Shown piece by piece: positions 18,371-27,791 of a stretch of DNA of 64,000 nucleotides. Below the pieces are notes generated by a model, which made no database searches, was not told the DNA's origin, and was given only the letters and a program-made list of their open reading frames with translations. The stretch spans positions 2,976,001-3,040,000 of the forward strand of contig NZ_CP175563.1 in assembly GCF_046097065.1 (NCBI RefSeq). Reading direction: 5' to 3'. The first letter of the stretch is position 1, and every line of letters starts with the position of its first letter. Made by a program: the position numbers and the translations under genes. The DNA comes from Syntrophus buswellii (GTDB lineage: Bacteria; Desulfobacterota; Syntrophia; Syntrophales; Syntrophaceae).

Positions 18371-18465
18371 CGGACACCACTCGAAAGCGGCCATCCGGAA
18401 GGGGGAGAAACAGACCGGGCAGGATCATCACCGGTGGGCCCTCCCGCCCTTTCAACCACCCTTCG

Positions 18466-19188
18466 TTATTTCCGGAATCTTTTCCTGATCGCCAGAAGGC
18501 CGGCCAATCCGGGGGCAAAGAGAAGGAAGGCACCGGGAAGCGGCACGGGATTGGCGGTAACCTGCAGATTCTCGATGGCCCACGATTCGTCGGTGCTGCC
18601 CTGCCACCCGCTCCCGCTGGCAAAGAATTCGATGCTCAGGGTGGATGAGCTATGGGCCATCGAAAGAAGCGATTCGGGACCCATGTCGAAGGCGCGGTCT
18701 GCCCAGCCGGAAAATCCCCGATTATACATCGTTCCAAGCTCCATTCCTCCGTAAGTGATGCTTCCACTCGCGATGGCCGCGGTGATCTGGAGAACAGGGG
18801 TCCCGTCAATTTTCACATTGAACCAGTCCGGTGAAACGGAGCCGTTGCTGCTGTCCCAGGAATCAATGAAGGCGAAGAGAAAATTGACGTCGATCGAAGT
18901 GTGGGCGGGCAGGTTGCTCAGCGTCAGCACCGTACTTCCCGCTGGGTTTCCCGTAGTCGTATTGCGGAGGAAATTCCCAGAAAAGCCGTCGGCACTGTAG
19001 CCCTGCACGCCTTCCGTGGTAACGATACCCGACAAACCTCCCGCAACACCCCCATAAAAGGATTCCGCCCCGTCGAAATCGTTCGAGTAAACCACCAGGG
19101 GCGCCGCGCCGGCCATTGAAACGATTCCGAAAAGCAATCCAGCGGCAAGCAGGAACATCATGCGCATGTGGCATCTCATTCCTTTCAT
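18466..19188 (-). CDS. Exported VPLPA-CTERM (PEP-CTERM-type) surface protein
   Basis: 240 residues from ATG 19188, which has AAGGAGGG 9 bases upstream; the frame opens 45 bases earlier without such a site. It has an N-terminal signal peptide (cleavage near SMAGAA) and a beta-rich, Ser/Gly/Thr-rich mature domain. The C-terminus carries the motif VPLPGAFLLF, a hydrophobic helix and RKRFRK: the tripartite PEP-CTERM sorting signal of the VPLPA subtype. Such proteins are processed by exosortase and usually go to the outer surface or extracellular polymer. No exosortase gene is in the window. Its ligand or structural role is unknown. Confidence 0.85.
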   Translation of the reverse strand: MKGMRCHMRMMFLLAAGLLFGIVSMAGAAPLVVYSNDFDGAESFYGGVAGGLSGIVTTEGVQGYSADGFSGNFLRNTTTGNPAGSTVLTLSNLPAHTSIDVNFLFAFIDSWDSSNGSVSPDWFNVKIDGTPVLQITAAIASGSITYGGMELGTMYNRGFSGWADRAFDMGPESLLSMAHSSSTLSIEFFASGSGWQGSTDESWAIENLQVTANPVPLPGAFLLFAPGLAGLLAIRKRFRK

Positions 19189-19453
19189 AAACAGACCCTC
19201 CTTTAAATTAAAAAATGACATCTTTTTTTCCAAAAAGCCGTTGCCGATTCTTCATGCCATGAAACCCGCATGAACCTCAATCTCATAACGTTTTTATAAT
19301 GGGGCGGATAAAATAAATCAATCAGGTAAACATGGTATTTTTTCTAAGGATTCCTCGTAAGGATTACGCCAAAAGCACAACCGCGAAAATTTTTTCGGGT
19401 TTCCGATGACGTGGAGGATCTGCTGTCGCGTGAAGCTGGCTCTTCAGCCTCCA

Positions 19454-20437
19454 TCAGGACGTCAACAGGGTGACATCTCCCGAGAAGATCCTCTGGAGGG
19501 TGCCGTCGGGTTCCTTAAGGATCAGAACGCCGTGTTCGTCCACTTCCTGGACTTCTCCGGTGTACCGCCGGCCCGGAAGATCAACGGCGATCCGGTTGCC
19601 CACAATGTCCGCCAGAATTTTCCAGCGCGACAGGATGGTATTGAAATGGCCCTGGCAGAAGAGGGTGTAGATTTTTTCAAGCTCCTCCAGCCAGGCCCTG
19701 AGCAGGAAAATCCGAGGAAATGGCTTCCCTTGCTCGATGAGAACGGAGGTTGCCGGCATGCGGAGGCCGGGAGGAAATGATTCCCGGGGTATATTGACAT
19801 TCAGACCCAATCCGATAACGGCAAAATCCAAGGAGTCCATCTCTGTTCCGATTTCTGTGAGGATTCCAGCCAGCTTCCGACCGTTCACCAGAATGTCGTT
19901 GGGCCACTTGATGCGGACCGTCAGACCGGTCCGGTTCTGTACCGCATCGGCGGCCGCCACGGCCGCCATCAGCGTCAGCTTCGGGGCTTCACTGAGGGGA
20001 AGATGGGGGCGGAGGATGACGGTGGCGTAAATTCCCTGGCCGGGCGGCGAAAACCAGACCCTCCCCCGGCGGCCCCGGCCCTGGGACTGCCCTTCGGCGA
20101 TTACCAGGGCGCCCTCCGGCGCACCGTCGTAGGCCAGCGTCTTGGCCTGGTTGTTGGTGTTGTCCGTTTCCTGAAAATGAAAAATCGGCTTCTGACCGAT
20201 AAGGCTCGTGTCGAGGCCCTCCCGGATCTCGCCAGCCAGGAGGCAGTCGGGGATTCTGCGCAGGGCATACCCTTTGCGCGGGGATGATTCAATATCATAT
20301 CCCTCCCCTTTCAGTCTGCTGATGTGCTTCCAGATTGCAGAGCGGGAAATCGCCAGCCGGGAACTGACCTTCTCCCCGGAAACAAACCGTCCCTGCTCTT
20401 CTTTAAGGTATCGGAGCAACCGTTCCTTGGTGTTCAT
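19454..20437 (-). CDS. birA: Biotin-protein ligase / biotin repressor
   Basis: 327 residues from ATG 20437. An N-terminal winged helix-turn-helix (about 1-62; SRSAIWKHISRLK as recognition helix) is followed by the catalytic domain with GRGRRGRVW (biotinyl-AMP loop) and KWPNDI, and a C-terminal SH3-like domain. It activates biotin to biotinyl-AMP, attaches it to carboxyl carrier proteins, and as holo-repressor binds a biotin operator. The start is chosen because E. coli BirA aligns there. The -10 element places the transcript start within a base or two of this ATG, suggesting a leaderless message. It diverges from bioB. Confidence 0.92.
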   Translation of the reverse strand: MNTKERLLRYLKEEQGRFVSGEKVSSRLAISRSAIWKHISRLKGEGYDIESSPRKGYALRRIPDCLLAGEIREGLDTSLIGQKPIFHFQETDNTNNQAKTLAYDGAPEGALVIAEGQSQGRGRRGRVWFSPPGQGIYATVILRPHLPLSEAPKLTLMAAVAAADAVQNRTGLTVRIKWPNDILVNGRKLAGILTEIGTEMDSLDFAVIGLGLNVNIPRESFPPGLRMPATSVLIEQGKPFPRIFLLRAWLEELEKIYTLFCQGHFNTILSRWKILADIVGNRIAVDLPGRRYTGEVQEVDEHGVLILKEPDGTLQRIFSGDVTLLTS

Positions 20438-20444
20438 CGTGGGC

Positions 20445-20473
20445 GGAATATCATTGAGGCCCATATTTGTCAA
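20445..20473 (-). promoter_or_regulatory. birA promoter (possible leaderless start)
   Basis: On the minus strand: TTGACA (20473-20468), 17 bases, TATTCC (20450-20445). Its -35 lies within the left arm of the BirA operator. Predicted transcript start is about 20438, next to the ATG at 20437. Confidence 0.6.
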
Positions 20474-20499
20474 CCCGTTTCCAATTACCGGTTGACAAA
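20466..20499. promoter_or_regulatory. BirA operator between birA and bioB
   Basis: TTTGTCAACC (20466-20475), 14 bases, GGTTGACAAA (20490-20499): a perfect 10-bp inverted repeat. It matches the described bacterial BirA box TTGTAAACC-N14/16-GGTTTACAA with a single symmetric change in each arm. It overlaps the -35 of birA and the TTGACA (20492-20497) that serves bioB, so one site can repress both divergent genes when biotin is plentiful. Confidence 0.85.
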
Positions 20500-20553
20500 G
20501 CCCTGCGCCTCTGATAGGCGATGACCTTTATCAAGCAACAGGAGAGCACTTTC

Positions 20554-21537
20554 ATGATCTTGGACCCCACGGTAAATAAACTGGCGCAGAAAATCCTCGA
20601 CGAGGGCCCCGATGCCCTCTCCTTTGAAGAGGCCTGTTCCCTGACGGAGCTGCCTTCCCGCTCCACGCCGGATTTCTTCCTTGCCGCCTGCAAAATCCGG
20701 CAGCATTATCAAAAAGACGGCATCGTGCGCTGCTCCATTCTCAATGCCAAATCAGGAGCCTGTGCCGAGAACTGCGCCTTCTGTTCCCAGTCGGCTCATC
20801 ACCGGACAGACGTATCAAAATGGCCGCTGATGTCTGCAGAAGCCATGATTTCCGAAGGTCGGCGGATGGATGCAAACGGGGCGACCCGCTTTTCCATGGT
20901 CACCAGCGGCACCAAACTGAACGAGAGCGAAATTGAAACGATCGCGCAGGCGGCATCAGCCCTTAAGAAATCAACCCCTCTCACCGTCTGCGCCTCCCTG
21001 GGGCAATTGACGGCTTCTTCTGCAGAGCGGCTCAAGGCCGGGGGCGTCACCTTTTATCATCACAACCTCGAAACGGCTCGGAGCTTTTTCCCCGAGATCT
21101 GCACCACCCACAGCTACGACGAAGACATCGAGACGCTCCGCATCGCGAGGAAGGCGGGCCTTCGCCTTTGCAGCGGCGGCATTTTCGGCCTTGGAGAATC
21201 GTGGGAGCAGAGGGTGGAAATGGCGTTTACCCTGAGGGAACTGGATGTCGATGGGATTCCGATGAACTTCCTCAATCCCCGGCCCGGAACAAGGCTGGAA
21301 AACCAGCCTCTCCTGGCAACTATGGAGGCCCTGCGCATCGTCTCCCTGTACCGCTTCATCCATCCCGCCAGGCCTCTCCTCATCTGCGGCGGGCGGGAAA
21401 TCACGCTGAGGGACTTTCAGTCCTGGGTGTTTCTCGCTGGAGCCAGCGGCGTCATCGTGGGCAATTACCTCACCACCCAGGGCCGGGATGTCGGAATGGA
21501 TCAGGACATGATTGCAACGGCGCAGGAATTTGCATGA
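20554..21537 (+). CDS. bioB: Biotin synthase
   Basis: 327 residues from ATG 20554 (AGGAG 9 bases upstream); an earlier in-frame ATG at 20521 would lie at the predicted transcript start and is less likely. It is a radical-SAM enzyme with the CAENCAFC cluster motif, inserting sulfur into dethiobiotin. Other family segments (ASLGQLT, YHHNLET, GFGLGESWEQR-type loop, MNFLNPRPGT) are present. No bioA/D/F genes are in the window. The stop overlaps the next gene by 4 bases (ATGA). Likely repressed by BirA via the operator 54-88 bases upstream. Confidence 0.95.
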   Translation: MILDPTVNKLAQKILDEGPDALSFEEACSLTELPSRSTPDFFLAACKIRQHYQKDGIVRCSILNAKSGACAENCAFCSQSAHHRTDVSKWPLMSAEAMISEGRRMDANGATRFSMVTSGTKLNESEIETIAQAASALKKSTPLTVCASLGQLTASSAERLKAGGVTFYHHNLETARSFFPEICTTHSYDEDIETLRIARKAGLRLCSGGIFGLGESWEQRVEMAFTLRELDVDGIPMNFLNPRPGTRLENQPLLATMEALRIVSLYRFIHPARPLLICGGREITLRDFQSWVFLAGASGVIVGNYLTTQGRDVGMDQDMIATAQEFA

Positions 21538-22754
21538 CTTCCAGACACTTTCCCCTCTGGAGAAAATCCAGCAGGATCCTGGTGACCTGTCCAAAGGGAA
21601 TCGCTTCCTACCTGAAAAGCGAAATCGAGTCGCTGGGCTTTCCGATAGAATTGGAGCGGGAAGCCGCCATCGTGACCGAAGGCACACTGGGAGACACCCT
21701 GCGACTGAACCTTTCCCTGCGCACGGGGCACCGTGTTCTCTACCTGATGGCCGAAGGCGAGGCCGGCGGCCCGGACGATCTCTATCGCTGGCTTCACGGC
21801 CTTGCCTGGGAAAACGTTCTCCATGAAGACGGCTATCTCTGCGTTACCTCCACGGTGGATCATCCCTCCATCAGGGACACCCGTTTCGCCAACCAGAAAT
21901 GCAAAGACGCCATCGTCGACCGCCTTCAGAAAACCTGCGGCCGGAGGCCGGATTCCGGCCCGGCCCGGGACCGGGCGGTGGTGCATCTTTTCTGGAAGGG
22001 GCAGAGGGTTCAGATTTATCTGGACACCTCCGGTGAGCCCCTGTCCCGCCGGGGATACCGGAAAATTCCCGTCAAGGCGCCCATGCAGGAAACGCTTGCG
22101 GCGGCCATCGTCCTTGCCACGGGCTGGAGTGGAAAAGGCGCTTTCGTCAATCCCATGTGCGGCAGCGGAACCATCGCCATCGAAGCCGCCCTGATCGCCC
22201 TGAACCGCGCGCCTGGCCTTCTGCGGAGCAATTTCGGCTTTCGCCACCTCAAGGGCTTTCCTGCAGCCGCTTGGAAGGAGCTGCGGAAAAAGGCCCAGGA
22301 AAAGTCCGTCCGCCATTTTCCGGGCCAGATCATCGCCACGGATATGGACCGCCGGGCCATCGCCGCCACGGAGCAGAATGCGGCAAACGCCAGCGTTCAA
22401 AACTGGATCCACCTGGCGGTCTGCGATTATTCGGAAACGGACATCCCCCCGGAAGGAGGAATTGTCGTCATGAATCCTCCCTACGGCGAGCGCCTCGGCA
22501 ATGTCCAGAAACTGGAGCGGACGTATGCCGGCCTTGGCAGCTTCCTCAAAACTTCCTGTTCGGGATACCGGGGATTCATCTTTACTGGAAACGTCGAGCT
22601 GGCCAAAAACGTCGGTTTGAAGACCCGGCGACGCATGATATTCTTCAACAGCGGCATTGAGTGCCGCCTTCTGGAATACGAGCTTTACGAGGGGACCTAC
22701 AGGGACTGGAAAACGGCCTCGAAGCAGGAAGGGACGAACGGCCCTCGGAGTTGA
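21534..22754 (+). CDS. THUMP-domain RNA methyltransferase (RlmL/YcbY N-terminal type)
   Basis: 406 residues from ATG 21534, overlapping the bioB stop by 4 bases. An N-terminal ferredoxin-like/THUMP RNA-binding part (about 10-160) is followed by a Rossmann methyltransferase with NPMCGSGTIAIEAA as the SAM-binding motif and NPPYGERLG as the catalytic motif of N2-guanine/N6-adenine methyltransferases. The family (COG0116) includes 23S rRNA m2G2445 methyltransferase. The frame extends further upstream inside bioB, but that is shadow sequence. Coupling to bioB is probably only translational. Confidence 0.9.
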   Translation: MTSRHFPLWRKSSRILVTCPKGIASYLKSEIESLGFPIELEREAAIVTEGTLGDTLRLNLSLRTGHRVLYLMAEGEAGGPDDLYRWLHGLAWENVLHEDGYLCVTSTVDHPSIRDTRFANQKCKDAIVDRLQKTCGRRPDSGPARDRAVVHLFWKGQRVQIYLDTSGEPLSRRGYRKIPVKAPMQETLAAAIVLATGWSGKGAFVNPMCGSGTIAIEAALIALNRAPGLLRSNFGFRHLKGFPAAAWKELRKKAQEKSVRHFPGQIIATDMDRRAIAATEQNAANASVQNWIHLAVCDYSETDIPPEGGIVVMNPPYGERLGNVQKLERTYAGLGSFLKTSCSGYRGFIFTGNVELAKNVGLKTRRRMIFFNSGIECRLLEYELYEGTYRDWKTASKQEGTNGPRS

Positions 22755-22909
22755 ACGACCCCACCGCTTGAGACGGGTGGGAAAAACAGGCATCCCTTGC
22801 AAATTCCCGGGAAATGCGGTAACAGACCCTTCCCACACAGAATGAACGAATGCTTTATTGAACATGCGCCACAGGGTTACAGGAACGTTACAGAGCCTGC
22901 CCGTCGATT

Positions 22910-23722
22910 ATGAAGAAAACATCCACTGAGTGCCGTCCCATCGGCGTATTTGATTCCGGCATCGGCGGGCTGACCGTCGTGCGGGCTTTGATGGAAAGGT
23001 TGCCCTTTGAAAACATCCTTTACTTCGGAGATACGGCCCGGGTGCCCTACGGCGTCAAATCCGTGGAAACCATCAATGCCTATGCCGTTCAGATCGCTGA
23101 GTTTCTCCTTCAGAAGGGGGTCAAGCTCCTCATCGTTGCCTGCAACACGATGGCCGCTGTTGCCCGCTCCAACGTCGAATCCCTTTCGGCCGTCCCTGTC
23201 CTGGATGTGATCCAGGCCGGCGCCCTCCGTGCGGCGGCGGAAACGAGGACGCATTCCATCGGGGTCATCGGCACGCCCACAACCATCAACAGCAACGCTT
23301 ACGCCCGCGCCATCTGCCAGCTGGCGCCGGAGACCCATATCTTTTCTCAGGCGTGCGCCCTCTTTGTCCCCCTGGTTGAAGAGGGATGGCTCGAACATCC
23401 CGTCACCCGCCTGACCGCCCAGGAATATCTCCGTCCCGTTCTGGCCGAACACATCGATACGCTGGTTCTCGGCTGTACCCATTACCCGCTGATCAAGGCA
23501 CTTCTTCAGGATGTCGTCGGTCCGGACATCCGCCTGGTGGACTCCGCCGAGGCCATGGCCGACATGACCGCCGACCTGCTTCAAAGCCGGAGGCTGACGA
23601 ATTCCGAGCGAACGCCGCCGGAATACCGCTTCTATGTGACGGATGTTCCCCTTCGGTTTCAGCAGATTGCGGAACGGTTTCTCGGACGTTCTCTGCCCGG
23701 TATTGAACGGGTCTCATTGTAA
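22910..23722 (+). CDS. murI: Glutamate racemase
   Basis: 270 residues. The two catalytic cysteines are in family contexts: VACNT near residue 82 and LGCTHYPL near residue 193. The N-terminal FDSGIGGLTV is typical. It makes D-glutamate for peptidoglycan. Next to it is an L,D-transpeptidase in the same direction, so cell-wall genes are adjacent. Ribosome site is weak. Confidence 0.95.
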   Translation: MKKTSTECRPIGVFDSGIGGLTVVRALMERLPFENILYFGDTARVPYGVKSVETINAYAVQIAEFLLQKGVKLLIVACNTMAAVARSNVESLSAVPVLDVIQAGALRAAAETRTHSIGVIGTPTTINSNAYARAICQLAPETHIFSQACALFVPLVEEGWLEHPVTRLTAQEYLRPVLAEHIDTLVLGCTHYPLIKALLQDVVGPDIRLVDSAEAMADMTADLLQSRRLTNSERTPPEYRFYVTDVPLRFQQIAERFLGRSLPGIERVSL

Positions 23723-23894
23723 TGGGCTTTTGCCCTGAACAGGGGCGGCATGTGATGCCTTCTTCATCCCGTTGGCAAGGATATCCCTGAGAAATCAAGA
23801 CATCATGGTGCCATATTTGCAGCAACTCAGGGCTTTGGAAAGGGACCTTCTTCCCTTGTCACAGATTTCCCAGTTGAAGATCAGGAGTAAAGAC

Positions 23895-25610
23895 TTGGTT
23901 TCTTGTATCGGCAAAACGTTATTGGTTGTTTTTTCGTCCCTGGTGCTTCTGATGGCCTCTTCAGGCCAGAACGCTCTACTGGCAGCCGGAAGCGCCATGG
24001 AGGCTGATGAAATGGCGGTCGCCATCCAAAACCGGATCGAGGCGGCGAATCCCCGGAATCCGGCCCCTTCCGGAGGAGAAAGGCCTTCATTCACCCCGGG
24101 GGTGAAGAAGTTCTACGCGCGTCACGGATTCCGCCCGGTATGGGTCGACCGGGAAGGTCCCCTGCCCACCGCGGATGCTCTGCTGAACGCCCTGCAAAAA
24201 GCCCCGCGCCATGGACTGCGGCCGGAGGACTATCACCTTGCCGCAATCGAAGACCTGCTTTCCGGATTCTGGGGATTTTTCGGACGCAACCCTCTCTCAG
24301 CGGAAGAAAGCGCGAACCTCGATCTTCTCCTGACCGATGCCTTTTTCCGTTATGCCTCCGACCTTGCCTCCGGCAGAATGAAAGGGGACAAGAGAAAAGC
24401 TCATTGGTATCTTCGGGAACGGGTGGCCCCCGATCTCGGCGAGGCTCTCGAAGAGGCCCTGGACTCGGGACAGGTGCAGCCGGTTCTGGAAAGCCTTGCG
24501 CCGATCACCCCCTCTTACATACGACTGCGGATGGCCCTTTTCAAATACCAGGAAATCGACCGCAGGGGGGGATGGCCGTTTATACCCTCCGATGCGGCAG
24601 GGCTGAAAAAGGGAGCCAAGAGCAGGCGCGTTGCCCTGCTGCGAAAGCGACTGAAGATATCGGGAGACCTTAACGCTTCGGATCATTTCGAGATCACCGG
24701 GGGAACAGATCTGTTCGATGAATCTCTCGACCAGGCAGTCCGGACGTTTCAGCAGAGGCATGGGCTCTACGCCGACGGCGCTGTCGGTCCCGAAACCCTG
24801 GAAGCCCTGAATGTTCCCGTCGCTCAGAGAATCCGCCAGATCGAAGTCAATCTCGAACGCCTTCGCTGGATACCTGAAGATACGGGGGACCAGGTCGTTG
24901 TCATCAATATCCCGGAATTCCGGCTCAGGGTTCTCGAAGGAAGCGATGAGCTGATGAACAGCCGGATTGTCGTCGGAAAATACGCCCAGAACACCCCCGT
25001 CTTTGAAAGCCGGATTTCACATTTCATCTTGAATCCCTATTGGTATGTTCCCCGGAGCATCGCCGTCGATGAGGTGGTGCCCCTGATCCTGAAATACCCC
25101 GAATATTTTTACTGGGAAAACATGAAAGTCCTTTCCAGTTCAGGCAAGGTGATTCCTCCCTGGGAGGTCAACTGGGAGAAGGTGACGGCCTCCAATTTCA
25201 AGTACCAGCTGCGTCAGGAGCCGGGACCGAAAAATCCTCTCGGCCGGATTAAATTCATCTTCCCCAATCCCTTTGATGTGTACCTTCATGACACCCCGGA
25301 CCGTCATCTCTTTGAAAAGACGGTGAGAAGTTTCAGCCATGGCTGCATCCGCGTCGAAAAGACAACGGATCTCGCCATGACGCTCCTCCGGGGGAAACCG
25401 TCACGGGAGGAGCTTGTTTCCGCAATGGACTCGGGTGAAATGAAAACCATCCGCCTTCCGAAAGCCGTGGAAATCCAGGTGCTCTATTTCACAGCCTGGG
25501 CCGATGCGGATGGATTCGTGCAGTTTCGCGAGGACATTTACCGGTATGACGCCCCTTTGCAGCTCGCCATGGAACAGGCGGCGCACCGGACCGCAACAGA
25601 GAAGGATTGA
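23895..25610 (+). CDS. L,D-transpeptidase (YcbB/LdtD-like), exported
   Basis: 571 residues from TTG 23895, chosen because AGGAG lies 7 bases before it and a normal signal peptide then follows (ending near ALLAA). The frame is open to 23772 without these features. Order: signal peptide, helical YcbB scaffold domain, peptidoglycan-binding domain (about 270-320), then YkuD catalytic domain with SHGCIRVEK (Cys484). It cross-links peptidoglycan stem peptides 3-3 or attaches proteins, in the periplasm. Downstream of murI, same strand. Confidence 0.9.
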   Translation: MVSCIGKTLLVVFSSLVLLMASSGQNALLAAGSAMEADEMAVAIQNRIEAANPRNPAPSGGERPSFTPGVKKFYARHGFRPVWVDREGPLPTADALLNALQKAPRHGLRPEDYHLAAIEDLLSGFWGFFGRNPLSAEESANLDLLLTDAFFRYASDLASGRMKGDKRKAHWYLRERVAPDLGEALEEALDSGQVQPVLESLAPITPSYIRLRMALFKYQEIDRRGGWPFIPSDAAGLKKGAKSRRVALLRKRLKISGDLNASDHFEITGGTDLFDESLDQAVRTFQQRHGLYADGAVGPETLEALNVPVAQRIRQIEVNLERLRWIPEDTGDQVVVINIPEFRLRVLEGSDELMNSRIVVGKYAQNTPVFESRISHFILNPYWYVPRSIAVDEVVPLILKYPEYFYWENMKVLSSSGKVIPPWEVNWEKVTASNFKYQLRQEPGPKNPLGRIKFIFPNPFDVYLHDTPDRHLFEKTVRSFSHGCIRVEKTTDLAMTLLRGKPSREELVSAMDSGEMKTIRLPKAVEIQVLYFTAWADADGFVQFREDIYRYDAPLQLAMEQAAHRTATEKD

Positions 25611-25727
25611 ATCGGGGGGAAGCCCAGAGATAAAATTGCTGGAAATAACGGATTGCAGAATGATACCTTCTACTAGTCAACAGGACATTCTTCCCGTCAA
25701 CATCCGGAAAGGGATTATTCAAGAGCG

Positions 25728-27791
25728 ATGGACCTTACGGAAGTGCTCCGGAAATACGGCGAACAGCTGGCCAGGCAGTGGGCGGTACGCCTTCATGAAG
25801 AGGTCAGTAATCGATACTCCAGCCGCCCCCTGGAAGAGCTTCTGGCCACGACCTCGAAGTCGACCGATGCAAACTACGATGCACTGGTGCATCAGGACTA
25901 CACCAAGATTGACGCCTTTATCGCCGATATCAGCAAAATGAGGCTGGAAGGCGGCTTTTCCCTTTCAGAAGTTCAGAAAGCCTTTGAAATTTACCGCACC
26001 ATCCTGATCCCCATCCTTGTCAGGGAACTTCAGGGTGACGCCCTGCTGCTTGCTTTGGAAAAGCTCAATGCCTGCCTGAGCCGCACCATTTTCACCTTCA
26101 GCGACTACTTTTTTAATCGGGCCGAGGAGGCGCTCTTCAAGGCCAAGGAAGAAGCCGAAGCGGCCAACCTGGCCAAGACGGATTTTCTGGCCACCATGAG
26201 CCATGAAATACGGACCCCCATGAATGCCATTATCGGCATGGCGGAGCTCCTGATGGAGACCCCCCTGTCCCCCGAACAGCAGCATTATGTGGAAATCTTC
26301 AAAAATGCGGGAGAAAACCTCCTGAATATTATCAATGACATCCTCGATCTTTCCAAGGTGGAGGCGGGCCACCTGGAACTTGAGAACGTGGAGTTTGATC
26401 TCGGGGAAATGATCGAAAGGACGGTTGAAGAACTGGCCATCCGCGCCCACAAGAAGAAGCTGGAACTGGCCTGCCACCTTCGTCCGGATGTCCCGCTCCA
26501 CCTGATCGGAGACCCGGTCCGGCTCAGGCAGATTCTGGTCAATCTCATAGGAAACGCCATCAAGTTCACGGAGAAAGGCGAGGTGGTCGTTCGCGTCAGC
26601 CGGCATGATGAGGAGGCCGGTGAACCCGTTCCGGAACAGGAGCAGGAAAAGCCGCGACGGATCGAACTGCTCTTTTCCGTGGCCGACACGGGCATCGGGA
26701 TCCCCCGGGATAAATTTGAAGAAATATTCGACAAATTCACCCAGGTCGACTCTTCAACGACCCGCAAGTACGGCGGTTCGGGCCTTGGACTGTCCATTGC
26801 CAAACGCCTCGTCGAGCTGATGGAGGGGCACATCAGCCTTGAAAGCGAAGAAGGTCGCGGGACCACCGTCTCCTTTACCGCCCGTTTCGGCATGCAGGAA
26901 AAAGCCTCAAAGGCCGTTGAAGTGGCCGAATCTTACGAGGGGAAAATTCTGGGGCTCAAGATTCTCATCGTGGACGACAATGCCACGAATCGAATGATTC
27001 TCAGGGAAATCCTGATGGGGCTGGGAGCCTATCCTGCGGAAGTGGAGGATGGGGAAAGCGCCCTGGCCGAGATGGAGGCGGCATGGGAAACCGAGCGGCC
27101 GTACGATCTGGTGCTGCTGGACTACCATATGCCCGTGATTGATGGGGCCGGCATCGCGGAGCGCATCCAGAAGAATCCCGTCCTGGCCGGCACGACCCTG
27201 ATCATGCTGACCTCCGACCTGGGAAGGGGGGATCCTCAACGATTTCGCCAATTGGGCATTCGGGCCCATCTCATCAAGCCCATCAAACGCGCCGACCTCA
27301 AAAACGTCATCCTGAATGCCTTGAGCAAGGTAAAGGTTTCCGCCAGAAAGCCTTTGCCGTCATCTCCGGCGGTACCCGAGGCCGGGCAGGCGCTCGGCAT
27401 CCTTCTCGCCGACGACTCGCCTGATAATTGCCTTCTTCTTCGCTCCTATCTCAAGGGGCAGCCTTACCGTCTCGATATCGCCGGAGACGGAGCCGCCGCC
27501 TTGGAGAAATTCAAGATCGGTCAGTACGATCTCGTTCTCATGGACATTCAGATGCCGGTGATGGATGGGTATGAAGCGACCCGGGAAATCCGAAAATGGG
27601 AAAGGGAGCATCGGCTCAAGGAAACACCGATCGTTGCCCTGACGGCTCATGCCCTTCAGGAAGACCGCGACAAAAGCCTGAGTGCCGGCTGCACCGGTCA
27701 CTTGACCAAGCCCATCAAAAAGGCCTTTTTTCTGGAAGCCATCGCCCAATATACAGGAAGGGGGAAACAGCATGACACAGAAGCCCAATGA
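25728..27791 (+). CDS. Hybrid sensor histidine kinase with RsbRD-type N-terminal domain
   Basis: 687 residues. The N-terminal ~120 residues are helical and resemble the RsbRD_N/RsbT co-antagonist domain (LARQWAVRLHEEV...). Then come a coiled linker, HisKA (MSHEIRTPMNAIIG, His159), HATPase with the GSGLGLSIAKRLV G2 box, and two receiver domains (Asp465 and Asp606). There is no transmembrane segment, so it is cytoplasmic. It overlaps a separate HPt gene by 20 bases, giving a complete His-Asp-His relay. The neighbouring minus-strand cluster has a REC-SpoIIE phosphatase, the likely end of the relay. Confidence 0.9.
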   Translation: MDLTEVLRKYGEQLARQWAVRLHEEVSNRYSSRPLEELLATTSKSTDANYDALVHQDYTKIDAFIADISKMRLEGGFSLSEVQKAFEIYRTILIPILVRELQGDALLLALEKLNACLSRTIFTFSDYFFNRAEEALFKAKEEAEAANLAKTDFLATMSHEIRTPMNAIIGMAELLMETPLSPEQQHYVEIFKNAGENLLNIINDILDLSKVEAGHLELENVEFDLGEMIERTVEELAIRAHKKKLELACHLRPDVPLHLIGDPVRLRQILVNLIGNAIKFTEKGEVVVRVSRHDEEAGEPVPEQEQEKPRRIELLFSVADTGIGIPRDKFEEIFDKFTQVDSSTTRKYGGSGLGLSIAKRLVELMEGHISLESEEGRGTTVSFTARFGMQEKASKAVEVAESYEGKILGLKILIVDDNATNRMILREILMGLGAYPAEVEDGESALAEMEAAWETERPYDLVLLDYHMPVIDGAGIAERIQKNPVLAGTTLIMLTSDLGRGDPQRFRQLGIRAHLIKPIKRADLKNVILNALSKVKVSARKPLPSSPAVPEAGQALGILLADDSPDNCLLLRSYLKGQPYRLDIAGDGAAALEKFKIGQYDLVLMDIQMPVMDGYEATREIRKWEREHRLKETPIVALTAHALQEDRDKSLSAGCTGHLTKPIKKAFFLEAIAQYTGRGKQHDTEAQ

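Noticed and set aside
5739..19342. Shared 14-mer TAAACATGGTATTT near 5742 and 19327
   Set aside because: A match of this length is expected by chance in 64 kb, and the contexts differ.
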